64,000 bases of DNA from Monomorium pharaonis (GCF_013373865.1 NC_050471.1:12652983-12716982); one strand, 5' to 3'; positions 1-11,264 are shown, numbered from the stretch's first letter. Made by a program: numbers and translations. Notes: generated by a model not told the origin, from the letters alone.

Positions 1-417
1 TCCTAATCGACTAAATGTGTCATTTGTCTTTATTTTCATTAGAGTTAATTTGATGTCATCAATATTGCATTTACTTGCAAAATGTAATAAATCAGTAATC
101 CACAACCACTCGTTGTCAATGCCAATATATTTTTTTGCATCTATACTAATGAAATATCTCGTTATATTTGAAGCTATAACTTTCATTTTTTTATCATTTT
201 CTTTTCTTTCCTCACTGCAACTTGATGAGTATTTATATTCACTGTGAGATGAGTATTGATATTCATTTGAACAAGATATTGAAGTGGAAGAATTAGAAAT
301 TGCTGCTTGTATCTTTATTAATGATTTTATCGGTGAACTAATTTTATTTGCTACTTCTATTTCAGTTTGACAAGATGCATCAGTTGTACAAGGCGTGCAC
401 AAATTTACTTCGAACAT
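1..417 (-). CDS. Transposase-like protein, helix-turn-helix end, partial (runs off window)
   Basis: An open frame runs from an ATG at 417 down to base 1 without a stop (139 codons), so the gene continues beyond the window. The first third is Ser/Cys-rich with a cysteine cluster (CTPCTTDASC) and a CQTE motif. The last 50 residues turn into a compact domain with aromatic residues (EWLWITDLLHF), followed by IKLTLMKIKTNDTFSRLG. That last stretch resembles the HTH_Tnp_4 helix-turn-helix found just before the DDE nuclease in insect THAP/DDE transposase-like proteins; this is recognition by eye, not a search. The DDE domain would lie outside the window. A short Ser/Thr-rich frame with 12-residue repeats (462-791) lies upstream on the same strand and could be an earlier exon, but I could not find splice sites that join them in frame. 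Confidence 0.5.
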   Translation of the reverse strand, partial: MFEVNLCTPCTTDASCQTEIEVANKISSPIKSLIKIQAAISNSSTSISCSNEYQYSSHSEYKYSSSCSEERKENDKKMKVIASNITRYFISIDAKKYIGIDNEWLWITDLLHFASKCNIDDIKLTLMKIKTNDTFSRLG

Positions 418-461
418 GAGGAGTTACTAATTTTTTATATACTTACACTCCAACATTTTTT

Positions 462-791
462 TTAGTGTATGTGCAATGAATTTGTGGTTGATTTACATGT
501 ATGTGACATATTTAATATTGAATCAGCGACAATTTTATTACCCGAGTTGATTTCTATTTTACTAGTTGACGGTTGACTTGTAGACTGTATACGTGTACTA
601 CTTGTACTTGAATGAATTAATTCTGGGATAAGTAATGCTCTTCCTGAATGGATGTCCATTATGCTTGCATTTGTAGTGCTTGTCTGCGTAGACTGTACAT
701 GCGATGTAATAGTATTATTCTGTGTAGGCTGTACATGCGATGTATTTATATTGTCCTGTGTAGGCTGTGCATGCAATATATTTGTATTATC
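462..791 (-). CDS. Ser/Thr-rich ORF with 12-residue tandem repeats, possible exon
   Basis: This minus-strand frame begins just after a plausible splice acceptor (a TTAACAG at about 792-798) and ends at a stop near 462. Its first 36 residues are three diverged copies of a 12-residue unit of the type TQDNINTSHVQP, encoded by 36-bp direct repeats. The rest is Ser/Thr-rich with no domain that I recognise. It lies directly upstream, on the same strand, of the transposase-like frame at 1-417 and may be the linker of that gene. It may also be a decayed or chance frame. No function is assigned. Confidence 0.3.
   Translation of the reverse strand, partial: DNTNILHAQPTQDNINTSHVQPTQNNTITSHVQSTQTSTTNASIMDIHSGRALLIPELIHSSTSSTRIQSTSQPSTSKIEINSGNKIVADSILNMSHTCKSTTNSLHIH
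684..791. repeat. Three 36-bp direct repeats
   Basis: Units at about 684-719, 720-755 and 756-791 each contain tgtaggctgtacatgcgatg or a close variant. The period is a multiple of three, so it is read in frame as the 12-residue repeat of the minus-strand ORF. Confidence 0.7.
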
Positions 792-799
792 CTGTTAAT

Positions 800-1840
800 T
801 AAAAAATAATTATTGTACATTCACTCTTAAAAAATAATCTTTTTAGATTTTACAAACTTACATTTGTCAAGTCTATAAAAATAGTTGTGTCAGGAGCTTT
901 TAAAATTGATTTTCAATTTTTCTTATTTTATGTGAAGGTTGTTGTGGTGACTCATGGCACGTGAAAGATTGTTCTCTTTCTCATTTTCTGGATCTGACAA
1001 AATCTCAGCAATTTCTTTTTCTGCTTAATACAGGTTTCGTATACGAGCTCGAAGAACCAAAAAAAAATGTTTAAGACAGAGTCTCGTTGCGCGCAAGCTA
1101 TAATCCGGCGAGTGCGTATATTTTATTAGCGCGAGTGCGCGATCGCGGTAGTTGCCCGCGCTTGTGCCCGGGGCAAGGTTCGCGACAAAGTCGAGGAGTG
1201 AAACTCGTAACGGAGGCGATTGTTACGGAGAGTCGGACGTGAGTCAACTGCCTCCGCTCCGAGCCGCTCGCGCCTCTCAGGTTCTTGAAAACCGACCGTC
1301 TCAAACGAATCCGCGGAGGATCATTCGACCGACAAACGTCCTATTGACATGCAATCGATCGCTGCTTATTGCCATGGACGCCTGTCGTGCGGATGATCCC
1401 CGCGTGCTCGAGTATCGACATATTCGTGTCTATTGTTTTCACAAACACACGAGAGTTTCAACGTCGGCGGAGCTCTCGCACGATTTTGAACATGCCGCCC
1501 GCCTCGTTAGGTACAGCTAACGAAATCGCATGCAGCGGCGCGGAACGAGGCACGTTCGCTGACGACTGTGTTTGCCACAATCTTATTGACGCATCGCGGT
1601 GGTGAAATGAAGTGTCTCATCACGCGTGTTGCATAGAACAATTTTATATACTAAATATTTTTATAACTTCTAATTGATATATCTCAGTAAAGAAAATCAC
1701 ATTTTGGCAAACAAAAATGAAAAAAAAACACTATACGAAACTATCGGATAAAATAAAGGAAAATAATTTGATTTCTCTGTAATAGCAAAATAAATTCTTT
1801 CACAAAAATAAAAAAAAGAGGGAAAGGTGGGGAGGAAATG
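800..1840. other. No recognisable gene
   Basis: About 800-1080 is AT-rich and 1080-1640 is GC-rich, with open frames on both strands that look like by-products of composition. A ccgcggaggatcatt string near 1310 resembles the 18S/ITS1 border, but the flanks do not support rDNA. Confidence 0.5.
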
Positions 1841-1841
1841 T

Positions 1842-3957
1842 CTAAGTCGGAACAGCTTCGGAGTCGGCTCCCGGCACGAAGACGAGTTTCACGACGGGCC
1901 TTTTGAGAGTCGTGCTCGCGGTTCGAACGGTGACCACGCGAATCTGCCCGTCGTCGCCGGGATGCACGGCGATAATCCGAGCTAGAGGCCACCTGGTCGG
2001 CGGCGACGTTTCACCCCGGATGAGGCACAAGTCTCCGATACGAGGGTTGATGGACGGTCTCCTCCATTTGGTGCAAGCCGTGATCGCCTGCAAATATTCG
2101 CGCGACCATCTTTCCCAAAAATGATCGCGCATCTGCTGCAGCTCCCGCCAGCGTGACAGTTGGTTTGTAGGCTCCGTGACGAGCGACGGCTCAGGAACGG
2201 CGGTGAGCGCCTCCCCGACAAGGAAGCTCCCAGGCGTCAGTGCCCCCAAGTCCTCCGGGTCATCTGACAGGGCCTACAGTGGCCTTGAATTGAGTACGGC
2301 TTCGACCTGAGAAAGAAAGGTGGCCATCTCCGCGAAGGTCAGGGTTCTTTCCCCGATGACCCTGCGGAGGTGATGTTTTACCGCTTTCACGGCGGCCTCC
2401 CAGAGACCACCGAAATGGGGAGCTCCCGGCGGGTTGAAGCGCCACTCGACTCCTTCGCCGGCGATAACGCTACCAATGCTCCGGTCGCCGGATCTGGCCG
2501 CTCGGAAGAGAGCCCGCAGCTATGCGTCTGCCCCGACAAAGTTGGTTCTTCGGTCGCTCCACATGGTCTCGCACAGTCCTCTGCGAGAGACAAAGCGGCG
2601 GAAGGCCGCCAAGAAGGCCTCAGTAGTGTAGTCTGAGACCACCTCCAAGTGCACGGCCTTCGTGCTGAGGCACACGAAGATTGCCAGGAAGGCCTTGTAT
2701 GCCTTCTGGCCTTTGCTTGTGCGCAGCATGACGGGGCCCGCGTAGTCCACTCCAGTGTGGAGGAACGCTCGCGATGGCCTGACCCGTGGTCGCGGCAGGT
2801 TACCCATGGCAGGCTGCAAGATCGCCGCCCGCCAACGCACGCATGGGAGGCATCGATGGATCACCTGCTTGGCCACTCGTCGTCCTCCAGGCACCCAGTA
2901 CCGCTGGCGAAGGCATCCCAACGTAAGTTGCACGCCCACGTGCAGCGTTCGGCGATGGCAGGCGTCCACAACCAATGCCGTGAGATGTGAACCCTTGGGG
3001 AGAATGGTTGGGTGCTTTTCGTCGTATTCGAGAAGCGAGTGCCTCAGACGCCCGCCGACCCTGAGAATTTGCTCGTCGTCCAGGTAAGGGCTCAACGCGA
3101 TCAGTGGACTGCCGCCTGGCAGAGGCCGGTGTGCGTCGACGCTTCTCCTCTCCTGAGGGTACCATGCGATCTGCGTGACCCGAATCCAGGCCCGTCTTCC
3201 GGTGTCGATCTCGTGGGTCGTCAGCGGACCTGTAACACGGGCTGAATGCTGCGTGTGCAAGGCATTCAGCCACCGACGGCACTAGGCAGTAACGCGGAGC
3301 AGTCGGCGCAACGGTGAGAACCGCAACAGTATCTCGCTATCGGCAGGCTCCGCAACTGCGGTGAGCGCCCAAACGCGCTGCTCCGGCGGTTCAACGCCGC
3401 TCGGCTCGGCGCCCGGGGGCTCCACCGTTGCGTCCGTCAACCAGGGCGGCCCGTGTCACCACAGGTCGTGCCGCAGGAGGTCCCGCGGCAGCATTCCCCT
3501 CGATGCACAGTCGGCTAGGTTGACCGCTCCGGGAACGTGCCGCCATCGAGCGTCCGGGAACTGAGCCTGAATGTGAGCCACCCGGTTGGACACGTAAGTA
3601 GTCCATCTCGACGGATGGCCTCGGATCCACGCCAGCGCCACAGTGGAGTCCAGCCATAGGACCACGCGCGCATCGGTGAGTCCGGTGACGTCCCTCACGT
3701 GCCGCACCAGCGCAGCCAACAATGCGGCCCCGCAGAGTTTCAGACGCGGCAGCGACACCCGGCGCACGGGCGCGACCTTGGACTTGGCCGCCACCAGCGA
3801 CACACGGGCAGTGTCCCCCTCGAGGGCCCTCAGGAACACGACGGCCGCGTAGGCCCTCTCGGAAGCGTCGGCGAAGCCGTGGAACTCCAGATCACCGGCG
3901 GACGGTCCTGTCTAGATCCACCGGGGCACTCGGACGCCCTCCAAGGGCGGATACCAT
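1842..3957 (-). pseudogene. BEL/Pao retrotransposon pol, 3' half (RNase H, integrase, DUF5641), five in-frame stops
   Basis: One minus-strand reading frame spans the whole segment. In order: the end of the RT connection and a retroviral-type RNase H (FHGFADASERAYAAV near 3880, then VVLWLDSTVALAWI and VNLADCASRG near 3530-3650); an integrase with an H2C2-like zinc-binding part (HRRTLHVG, CLPCVRW near 2830-2990) and a core (GVDYAGPV, FVCLSTKAVHLEVV near 2600-2750; FGGLWEAAVKAVKHHLRR near 2370-2400); then the DUF5641 tail typical of BEL/Pao (FWERWSREYLQ, GDLCLIRGE, about 1842-2120). The frame is never shifted but has five stops, near 2276 (TAG), 2521 (TAG), 3283 (TAG), 3454 (TGA) and 3912 (TAG). 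The second integrase aspartate region reads WSDRRTNF. Gag, protease and most of RT are missing: similarity stops abruptly near 3957. No LTR of this element was found. GC content is far above that of the flanks. Confidence 0.9.
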
Positions 3958-4360
3958 TGAATCGGATTTTCATTATACAGGGGGTTACATAACATGATCT
4001 TCATTATAAAAAGTTTGATAAAAATATGTATAGGACAAGATCATGCTCGAGTACGGCATGATGTACTGATGTAAATAGCACCACTAATGATTTTATATTA
4101 TACAATAAGTACGCATGTTTGTTAGTTTGTATTTCTGCGAACTACTCACACAGGCGTGTATTTTTGATTAAAAAATGTAAAATTTGAATACCAAAAGCAA
4201 ATGGATGGACATAGAAATGATTAGACTTACATTTGTTACACTTGTTTGAGTGTTATATAAGTACCGCGGACAAACAGACGCAGCACTTATATATGTGTGT
4301 GCATGAAGTAAGAGATTTTGAGACCGCACGAAGCGCGAGCGAAAAAGCTAGTATATATAT
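3958..4360. other. No recognisable gene
   Basis: AT-rich spacer between the truncated BEL/Pao copy and the GC-rich LTR-like block. Nothing recognised. Confidence 0.5.
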
Positions 4361-6681
4361 TGTGACGTGACGTTTTTTGTCAGTCACAAGGGCCGGATGG
4401 CCCGACCGGGAAAGGTCATTTGGGGCCGCTCATTATCCCGAGGGAGAGAGCGGCCTCTTCTTTCCTAAGTAATATTTCTTTTAGTCACTTAGGTATCCGC
4501 CAAGCAGAAGTCGCGATCCGCGGGAGAAGTGATGTGCCACGACTACCAGTTGTAATTGATGGAGCAGCCGTCGAGGGAATGTTAAGAAGAAGCATAGACG
4601 ACCGAGCGGGGCCCCGACAGCCGGAGGACAGCGAGCAAGGGCAAGTGATTGCGTACAGTACCGAGGTACGTTAGAAAAGTCAGGGGACAAACATTGCCGT
4701 TATACTTTATTGTAGAGAGAGGAGCAGCAGTCCGGTGCAGCCTGAGACGACGCCGGGGAGAGAGCGTGCGCCCTTACACCCGACGACCAAGGTGGAGGAA
4801 GCCCCAGCCGGAGCGGTAGCCACGGCCTCGAGGAGTAAGCCGGACGGGGCCTGATCAATCCCGAGCCGGTCCAGCAGCAGCTGATATGGCAAAGGACATC
4901 GAGGCATGCAATCCGCGGCCTTCAAATCGCGCGGCGTCACGAACAGAGGCGCCCTCGGACGCTGGGACCCTATAGGACTGGCAGAGGACCCCCCATCGAC
5001 TAGCGATCGGTGTGCGCGGATCGAAGCGCGATTGATGCGCGGGCCGCTGCCGGCGTCCGCGGCGCCCCCGACCGCTCACTGTTCGGTGAGACATCCAGAA
5101 GAGCGGTTCCACGGTCCTCGACGACGCCAACCTCTGTAAGGCCACCACTTTGACCACGCGGTAAGGGCGGAGACAGTCGGCCCGGCATTTCGTAAGGCGT
5201 AATTACCCTACCGAGCGTTCGGTGGGCAAAATAATTGTATTCGGGATACCGAGAATCGAGTCACTGCGTAGCAGGACTGTGTCGGGAGTATCTTGTTTGG
5301 ACACGTAACGATTGGACACCGCTCGATTGGACACGCACGATTGGACACGCACGATTGGACACCGCATTATTGGACACCGCACGATTGGACACCGCACAAT
5401 TGAACACCGCACGATTGGACACCGCATTATTGGACACTGCACGACTGGACCGCACGATTGGACACCGCAATATTGGACACCGCATGATTGAACACCGCAT
5501 TATTGGACATCGTACAATTGGACCTACACATTCACGTGTGTGTATGCAGATTTCTAATACAGTTTACATGGGTTAGCGACTTTGACGGGGTGGGTGCGGG
5601 AGGGGGGCCGAAGGCCACCCTTGCACCCCCCCCGTGTGTGTGTGTATGTGTGTGCGTGCGAGCATTTTCTGCACCACATGGGTTTGAAACTTTCCACGCA
5701 AAACGAGATGCTCCTAAAAATACGTATATAGACATTTAAAATTCAATTTTTTTTCTGGCAAATCGAAGCTTTTTTCTGTCAGATGTTTCTAAGGTTAGAT
5801 AATCTGTTATATGATATATAAATGTTATTCACTAGAAGACTGCGGTGTCCAATAATGCCGTGTCTAATCGTGCGGTGCCCAATAATGCGGTGTCCAATCG
5901 TGCGGTGTCCAATAATGCGGTGTCCAATCGTGCGGTGTCTAATCGTGCGGTGTCCAATCGAGCCGTGTCCAATCGTGCGTGTCCAATCGAGCGGTGTCCA
6001 ATCGTTACGTGTCCAAAAGGAGGTCACCCGCCTCATATAGATTACTTATTGCGCCTATTGTCTCCTCCCTCGGGGAGTATGTCGAGCCGACAGTCGATCT
6101 CTGTATTTGTGTAAGAAGTAAAGTCTCGCGACGGGATAGTGTGCAGATTGTTATCACCGGGATTTACTTGCCGCATACCGAGAGTGCGAGCTATGTACGC
6201 GTTATCGAGGCGAGCTTCCGTAAGAGAGGATACCTACGAGAAAGACGCGCCATTCGTCGAAGCCTATCCCGTCTATTGCTAAAGTCGCGTGTTATATTGT
6301 CAAACCTTGTGTGTAGCCTATAGAGTATAATATTCGATACGTGCAAATCTCACGTCGAATATGCGACAGTCGTGTAATATAGTGTCGAACGACCAATTCA
6401 CATTTGTCAACTAGAATTGTCGATATATCTATTCTCAATATACGCTTACTATATTTATTAATTCGATCTAGTTATTCACGCGAGACCTCTCCTATTACCG
6501 AAAAAGAACCTCGCCCCTCTGCCACTTCGTGTAGAGGCGGGCTAGCCGGCATTCGGCCGTCGTGCGGAGTACCGAGTTTTGCGATTTTTGTGCGGCGCGG
6601 ATCCCGCGCCTGGCGCCCAACCTATGGTAAAGGAAGTGGCGAGCACGACGAAGTTGTAGACGCGAAAAAAGTAACGTCGCA
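4361..6681 (+). mobile_element. Probable solo LTR (TGTGACG..CGTCGCA) with a fold-back insert
   Basis: The left edge TGTGACGTGACG is preceded by ATAT (4357-4360) and the right edge CGTCGCA is followed by ATAT (6682-6685), which reads as a 4-bp target duplication around an LTR with inverted TGTGACG/TGCGACG ends. Near the 3' end (about 6608) it carries cctggcgcccaac, a string also found near the 3' end of the solo LTR at 49749-51479 and, degenerate, in the one at 55315-56266. Take out the 0.72-kb fold-back at 5296-6017 and the length is about 1.6 kb, close to that of the LTR at 49.7 kb. The AT-only duplication is weak evidence. Frames inside this GC-rich block look non-coding. Confidence 0.5.
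5296..6017. mobile_element. Fold-back-like element: 15-bp minisatellite as long inverted repeats
   Basis: The left arm (5296 to about 5525) is a tandem array of a 15-bp unit, attggacaccgcacg and variants. The right arm (about 5848-6017) is the same array in reverse complement. The outermost 17 bases of the two arms (tttggacacgtaacgat at left) match exactly, and the outer units occur in the same order. The roughly 320-bp spacer contains a G-rich hairpin, a GT/GC microsatellite and the string caccacatgggtttg. Tandem repeats inside long inverted termini are the hallmark of Foldback-type elements. No transposase is present and no clear target duplication is visible. Confidence 0.7.
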
Positions 6682-6967
6682 ATATCTATAATGATATAAA
6701 AATAATTATATGAAAATTCTGTCGCCCCACACATAAGCGCTCTACATTACATCGAGACACAAGTCTGTCAAGGCTTGTGACGTAGCTGTGACGTATTTGA
6801 TGCATACGCACAAGAGACCGGTGGGACAAAATTGTCTCATGGCTCCCAACACTGGTCCCGCCGTCCCCTTCGTTGATGGCGTGGAGCTATTAGAAATAAA
6901 TATTTAATGTAAAAATAAAAGAAAAAAATTTTTTGTTTCTTTAAAAGTTTAAAAATAATCTACTTAC

Positions 6968-7451
6968 GTTGCTGCACCTGCGCCTGTTCCGAAGATACTA
7001 GCTGCAATGAGGATGGTAGTAGTGGCTGCGAGCGTGACATTTGCGGTTGCGACGAGGCAGTAACGGTGGCGGAGGTGGTGGTGATGGCAGCAAAGATAGC
7101 GACGGCGGAGGCGATCATTGTTGATTTAACTCTTCAATTCTTTTTTCTTAATTCCAATGCTTCCTCTCTGTATCTATCCATTAATCTGAAAAATATGGAA
7201 CGAAATTTATTGGTTATTTTTTAGCGCGAGTCATTACCTTGTCTTTTGCTTTTCTTGCCGCGTGACGTTTCCACGTTTGTGTTAGTTATATTATTACTTA
7301 CTTTTGGTTGCTGTTTCCTTGATGTTTTTTTTCCATCTTCACTATCCGTTGTGACGCTCGTGACTAGTATAATAGCCTTCGTCGTCGCTATCCTTGCTTG
7401 CGTCCAACCTGCTTCAATGCTTCGATAAAAATGGTTAAAAGTGGGGCACAT
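6968..7451 (-). pseudogene. Spliced-looking Myb/regulatory-type transposon gene fragment
   Basis: Upstream part (7451 to about 7225): a basic, Thr/Ser-rich frame ending KKSKRQG at a GT donor (gtaatg). Then an acceptor (tatttttcag near 7188) opens a frame reading LMDRYREEALELRKK, a charged coiled-coil-like tail of the kind that closes Myb/SANT or MADF-type accessory proteins of DNA transposons. It is followed by a Pro-rich stretch (7020-7120) and a consensus donor (gtaagt) at 6967. The joined frame needs a one-base correction, so I treat it as a decayed gene. The resemblance to accessory proteins is by composition only. Confidence 0.35.
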
Positions 7452-8393
7452 ATTTCTCTTCCCAACATAGAAATAAAATCTACTGATTGCTTAATCCTTT
7501 TATGCGTTATAAAAACTCTACTTTATCTCCGCCCTAAGCCTTACATGCATTCTAATTGGTTGGTATCGTCATTATGTGATAATCTTCCCAAAATAAAAAT
7601 GAGGACCTTTGATTGGTTAATTCTCTTATGCATCATTATACAATGACTGTACACCCGCCTTAAGCTTTACGCATTATCATTGGTTAATGTCACCACCGTG
7701 TGAGCCAATGAGGACAGTAATGCTAATTGAAAAGAGACTATGAACGAAGTGACGATATGAACGTCGCATGGTGGCAAATACGCGAAATGGACGTTCTTTC
7801 TTTTCTCTTATGTCAGCACCCCTTAGATACTTACAAGGTATTGACGACGACGTATCTTAAATAAAAATTTCGACATTTGGACTTTGCGTCACGATATCTC
7901 CATTCATAGAGTACGTAGAGGAAAACTAAAAGCAGTTTTTTATATAAATCGAGGTCAGGCTTTCGATTGAGCCTAGTTAAAACTTGATCGGTTTAGCCGT
8001 TTCTGAGATTTGATAATCTCGGGTGCTGGCATGTTACGTATTCGCGTAAAGAGCACGAGGCTCGCGCTGCGCGTTCACTTGGCGCGAGCCACTACCGCGT
8101 CTCTTAATTTACAAAAATTTGTAATCAACAATTGTATAAATTGTGCTTACGCAAAAAAGAACAAAAAAACAGACTTATTGACCCAAATAAATAGTAGTTA
8201 TATGAATTTATCTATGCTTATTAGTCTATGCTTTTTTTGGTTTTTAATACAACGGTTTGTTGAAAAAGTTGTATTTGGGCTGCTCATAGAATCTTACAAC
8301 AAAAACGAACAATCTTATTGTCTTAAATAAATAGTAGTTATTTAAACTTACATTCTACGCTTTCTTTGATTTTTAACTACGCGACATACTGCA
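7452..8393. other. Spacer with repeated CCAAT boxes; no gene
   Basis: Between 7540 and 7710 there are three attggtt boxes and one ccaat in about 170 bp. Read on the minus strand these lie upstream of the gene fragment at 6968-7451 and could be its old promoter. From 7710 to 8393 I see nothing recognisable. Confidence 0.35.
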
Positions 8394-8401
8394 TCGCTTA
8401 T

Positions 8402-8793
8402 CAGTGGCGCCGACTTGGAAAACTTTTTGGGGGGCAAGAGGAAAATTTCTAACGACCTTTTTTTAAGACTAGAGAGATAAAAGTTAAAAACACTTTCACA
8501 TATTTACATTATATCATTTCTTATCAAAAATTGGAAAGTTCCCTAGCATTTTATAAACAGCCCGCAAGAATGATGTCGCAGGTTCTAAAATAGCTTCAAA
8601 TATAAGTATGCTTCATATATAAGTATGCGAGCTTTAATAGCTTATACATTTACATATATTTTTACTTACATTGCACAAAATTGAGAAAGTTTATTTCAAA
8701 TATTCAAATATTCTTAAAAAAAAACTTTTTCAAAAAGATCAAAATTATTGGGGGGGCCAAAAGTGCTCTGCCCCCCTTAAGTCGGCGCCAGTG
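8402..8793. mobile_element. hAT-type MITE, 392 bp, 8-bp target duplication
   Basis: It begins CAGTGGCGCCGACTT and ends with the complement, AAGTCGGCGCCAGTG, which gives imperfect terminal inverted repeats followed by poly-G runs. The 8-bp sequence TCGCTTAT flanks it on both sides (8394-8401 and 8794-8801). A CAGTGGCG terminus plus an 8-bp duplication is diagnostic of hAT. No coding capacity. Confidence 0.85.
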
Positions 8794-9094
8794 TCGCTTA
8801 TATAAACGGGATAGAATTACACTGACAAAAAAGTCTGAGAATTGTCTAAAAATTTCTCTGAAAATGTCTTTAAACCTTGAAACACCTTTTTAAAAACGTC
8901 TGAAATTCTCTGAAAAGTTAAAAAAATTGTGTTTCTGAATTTTCAGACTTTCTCCAACAAGAGTCATGTATAAAATTATTAAGACAATTCACTTAACAAT
9001 CGAGGTATGCACGTATTTAACATACACATGGATGCAGTTTTTTCATTTTTTTTAGTTCTTCTAAAATGCCTTTTTGTGTTTCTGTGTGATATTT

Positions 9095-9192
9095 CTGTTA
9101 TGCGCGGAATCTCGCGCAATGCGCTCGATGCTGACTGCTGCAGCTGACCGACTTACGTCATCGTGCTACTGACACCTTTCTTATCGTTATGA
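9095..9192 (-). mobile_element. Fragment of a Gypsy C-type LTR (U3 start)
   Basis: The stretch gctgcagctgaccgacttac and its surroundings match the Gypsy C LTR at about 33805-33885 with a few substitutions. Only about 100 bp remain, from the region near the 5' end of the LTR. Confidence 0.7.
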
Positions 9193-9196
9193 GCAC

Positions 9197-9335
9197 TTGC
9201 TGGTACCCCGCATGTCGCGAAATATTATTAATTGCTTTAAACATTATTTCCAGCTCTGGTGACTATCCCGCATTTTGTGAAATATTATTAATTGCTTTAA
9301 ACATTATTTTCAGCTCGGGTGAATATCCCCGTGAA
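9197..9335. repeat. Two ~60-bp tandem units
   Basis: Two copies of a unit with gaaatattattaattgcttt and acattattt..cagct..ggtga. This is a diverged version of the 61-bp repeat at 11265-11560. It runs into a short GC-richer frame (about 9335-9540, 60-odd codons on the plus strand) that I do not recognise. Confidence 0.65.
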
Positions 9336-9599
9336 ACCGCCCAGAGGGGACCCCGAGACCGAGGAACAGCGGAGCGAACCAGAGGGTGCAGCCGAGCTGA
9401 CAGAAGCGGTGACTTTGACCCCAAAGACCACGCGACCAGAGCGGAGCACGATCCGAGCAACCAGCGTGCGACTACGAAGGTTGGGCGAAGCCAAATCCTA
9501 TACCGATAACAAACAGCGCGTGTTAGAATCATGCCGGACACGTTACATAACCTTATCTTATTTTATACTATTACCATTATGATTATCATTTTAATATAT

Positions 9600-10040
9600 C
9601 TTATAATAAAGTTTGATTTTATATTAAGTTTCGCGAATTATAAAAACGCGACTAGATTAAGCGAAGCGCGAGTTAAAATCGCGTGAGAATCATTTAAGTT
9701 ATCTGTGCACGCGAGAGCACAAAGTTCAAGTAATAATTACTTTTCATCTTATTTAATTGCGATAGCGTTAAGCGCGTAAATTCCTTTGTTTAATATTATT
9801 TCTTATGCGTACGAAATTCTTTACTTACCTTTTGTATGCGTCAAGCATGCCAGAGCTGTCAGTTAAGCTTTTAACATATCATTTCGTTCTTGTATTCACC
9901 AGTCTATTTCGTTTAAACATTTCGTTCTTGTTAGCGTATGCATACTGCATGTTTTTTACTATTCTGTAAGCATATTTTGTGTTAAACTTAGTTTTAAGAT
10001 ACTTAGTGCATTCTGCGACTAAGTCAGGATCGAGTGTAGA
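9600..10040. other. No recognisable gene
   Basis: AT-rich spacer; nothing recognised. Confidence 0.5.
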
Positions 10041-10045
10041 TGGTG

Positions 10046-10138
10046 GCACTGCATAGTGCAGATGCCAGAACAGGCTATACGCCTGTTAAAAAGTCATACG
10101 TTAGATCAAAGGTACTTTTAAGTGCCGTAACTGCACTT
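10046..10138. other. Three consecutive small hairpins
   Basis: Perfect short stems follow each other: gcact/agtgc (10046-10059), aacaggc/gcctgtt (10069-10087) and aagtgc/gcactt (10120-10138). They lie just upstream of the CCAAT/TATA block and may belong to the same regulatory or LTR-like unit. Confidence 0.4.
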
Positions 10139-10178
10139 TTCAGTGCGAATGTAAACCTCAATCAACCATACGTGTCTG

Positions 10179-10371
10179 ATTGGCTGTGGCGCCAGTGGAG
10201 GGGAGCACGAGCGACTACGCTGCCTCAGAGCGCAACCATTGGCCAGGGCACGAGAGTGGAAGTACCGCGACGCTACCACACGATTGGACGAGACCTTCGC
10301 AGCGAAGCGCTATTGAGCGCTGATTGGTCGAGACATCGCGAGCGTGCACGGCGGCCCGCTGGGGTATATAA
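10179..10371 (+). promoter_or_regulatory. Four CCAAT (ATTGG) boxes and a TATA box
   Basis: ATTGG occurs at 10179, 10238, 10283 and 10323 (spacing 59, 45 and 40 bp), and tatataa at 10365. An AATAAA poly(A) signal follows at 10732. Promoter and poly(A) signal only about 370 bp apart, with no convincing ORF between them, look like an LTR or a short non-coding transcription unit. A 157-codon open frame overlaps the promoter itself and is probably chance. Confidence 0.45.
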
Positions 10372-10801
10372 TGGGACGCAGCGGCGCCTCAATAGCTTGT
10401 TCGAGCCCGATTTCCTTACGGGTAAGACCTCCGCGACTTTTATATCGCGTAACAAAAAAAGGTCAGCGTCTAAGTTCCGCGGGAGTGCAGCCGCGTTACC
10501 AAAAGTGCAGTAAACGCCGAATGCGAGTAGGCGTAGCGGGAACGTCTTCCTGCATTGACGCGATGGTCAATCGCGTAATATCCGAACGCGTAATAACACG
10601 ACTGTGATAAAGCGTCGCGTCCGGGAACTGTAACAATAATAAGAGACGGAAGAGTGATGAAGGTGACGTACACGAGTGTGAACAAAGCATCGCGTACGGG
10701 AGTTGTGGTTTTATAGGTTAAGTGTTTGTTTAATAAATTCTATATCGTGTTTCACAAAAAACATAACCTATCTGGTGTTGAAATATTTACCTCATACGTA
10801 C

Positions 10802-10978
10802 CTGCATGAGATCCACGACGACGAATCCTGGGAAATCCTAAAATATAAAACGTTCTATTAAAATCTGGGAGCGAGAGGTATTCTTTCGGAAATTGATTTA
10901 CTTACCTGAGCGTATTCCTGGAGGGACGAGACGAATCCTGGGCAGTCCTGAGCGATCCAGCAGCGACGGCAGCAGCAC
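10802..10978 (-). other. Two candidate micro-exons with related sequence
   Basis: Read on the minus strand, 10978-10906 (73 nt) is bounded by a consensus acceptor (ttttattttcag) and a perfect donor (gtaagt). 10837-10802 (36 nt) is bounded by tatattttag and gtacgt. Both contain cccaggattcgtc, so one may be a copy of the other. No longer gene could be assembled. They may belong to a non-coding transcript. Confidence 0.3.
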
Positions 10979-11264
10979 CTGAAAATAAAAGAGAATATAA
11001 AAATTAGTAAAGCGATCTGTTAACGTGAGCGAGTGACCTGTCAATAATAAAGTGAGTTACTCATCTTGGGAGCGTTGACGACCTTCCGACGGCAGCTGAG
11101 GGAAACGAGATACGTCCCGACGGCAGCGGAATCCTTGCTTCTTAACTGATGAAAGGAGCTGGCGATCAGACAGAGACGCGAGAGCGGGTCTTCCGAAAGG
11201 TTTGTGATTTTTTCTTTCTGTCGCGAATTCTGATTTCTCCTCACGATCGGTTACACCCGCACGT

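Noticed and set aside
1300..1330. ccgcggaggatcatt resembles the 18S rRNA 3' end / ITS1 border
   Set aside because: The upstream 40 bases do not match the strongly conserved 18S end, so rDNA is not supported.
10040..10513. 157-codon plus-strand open frame
   Set aside because: It runs through the CCAAT/TATA promoter block and has no domain; most likely chance.
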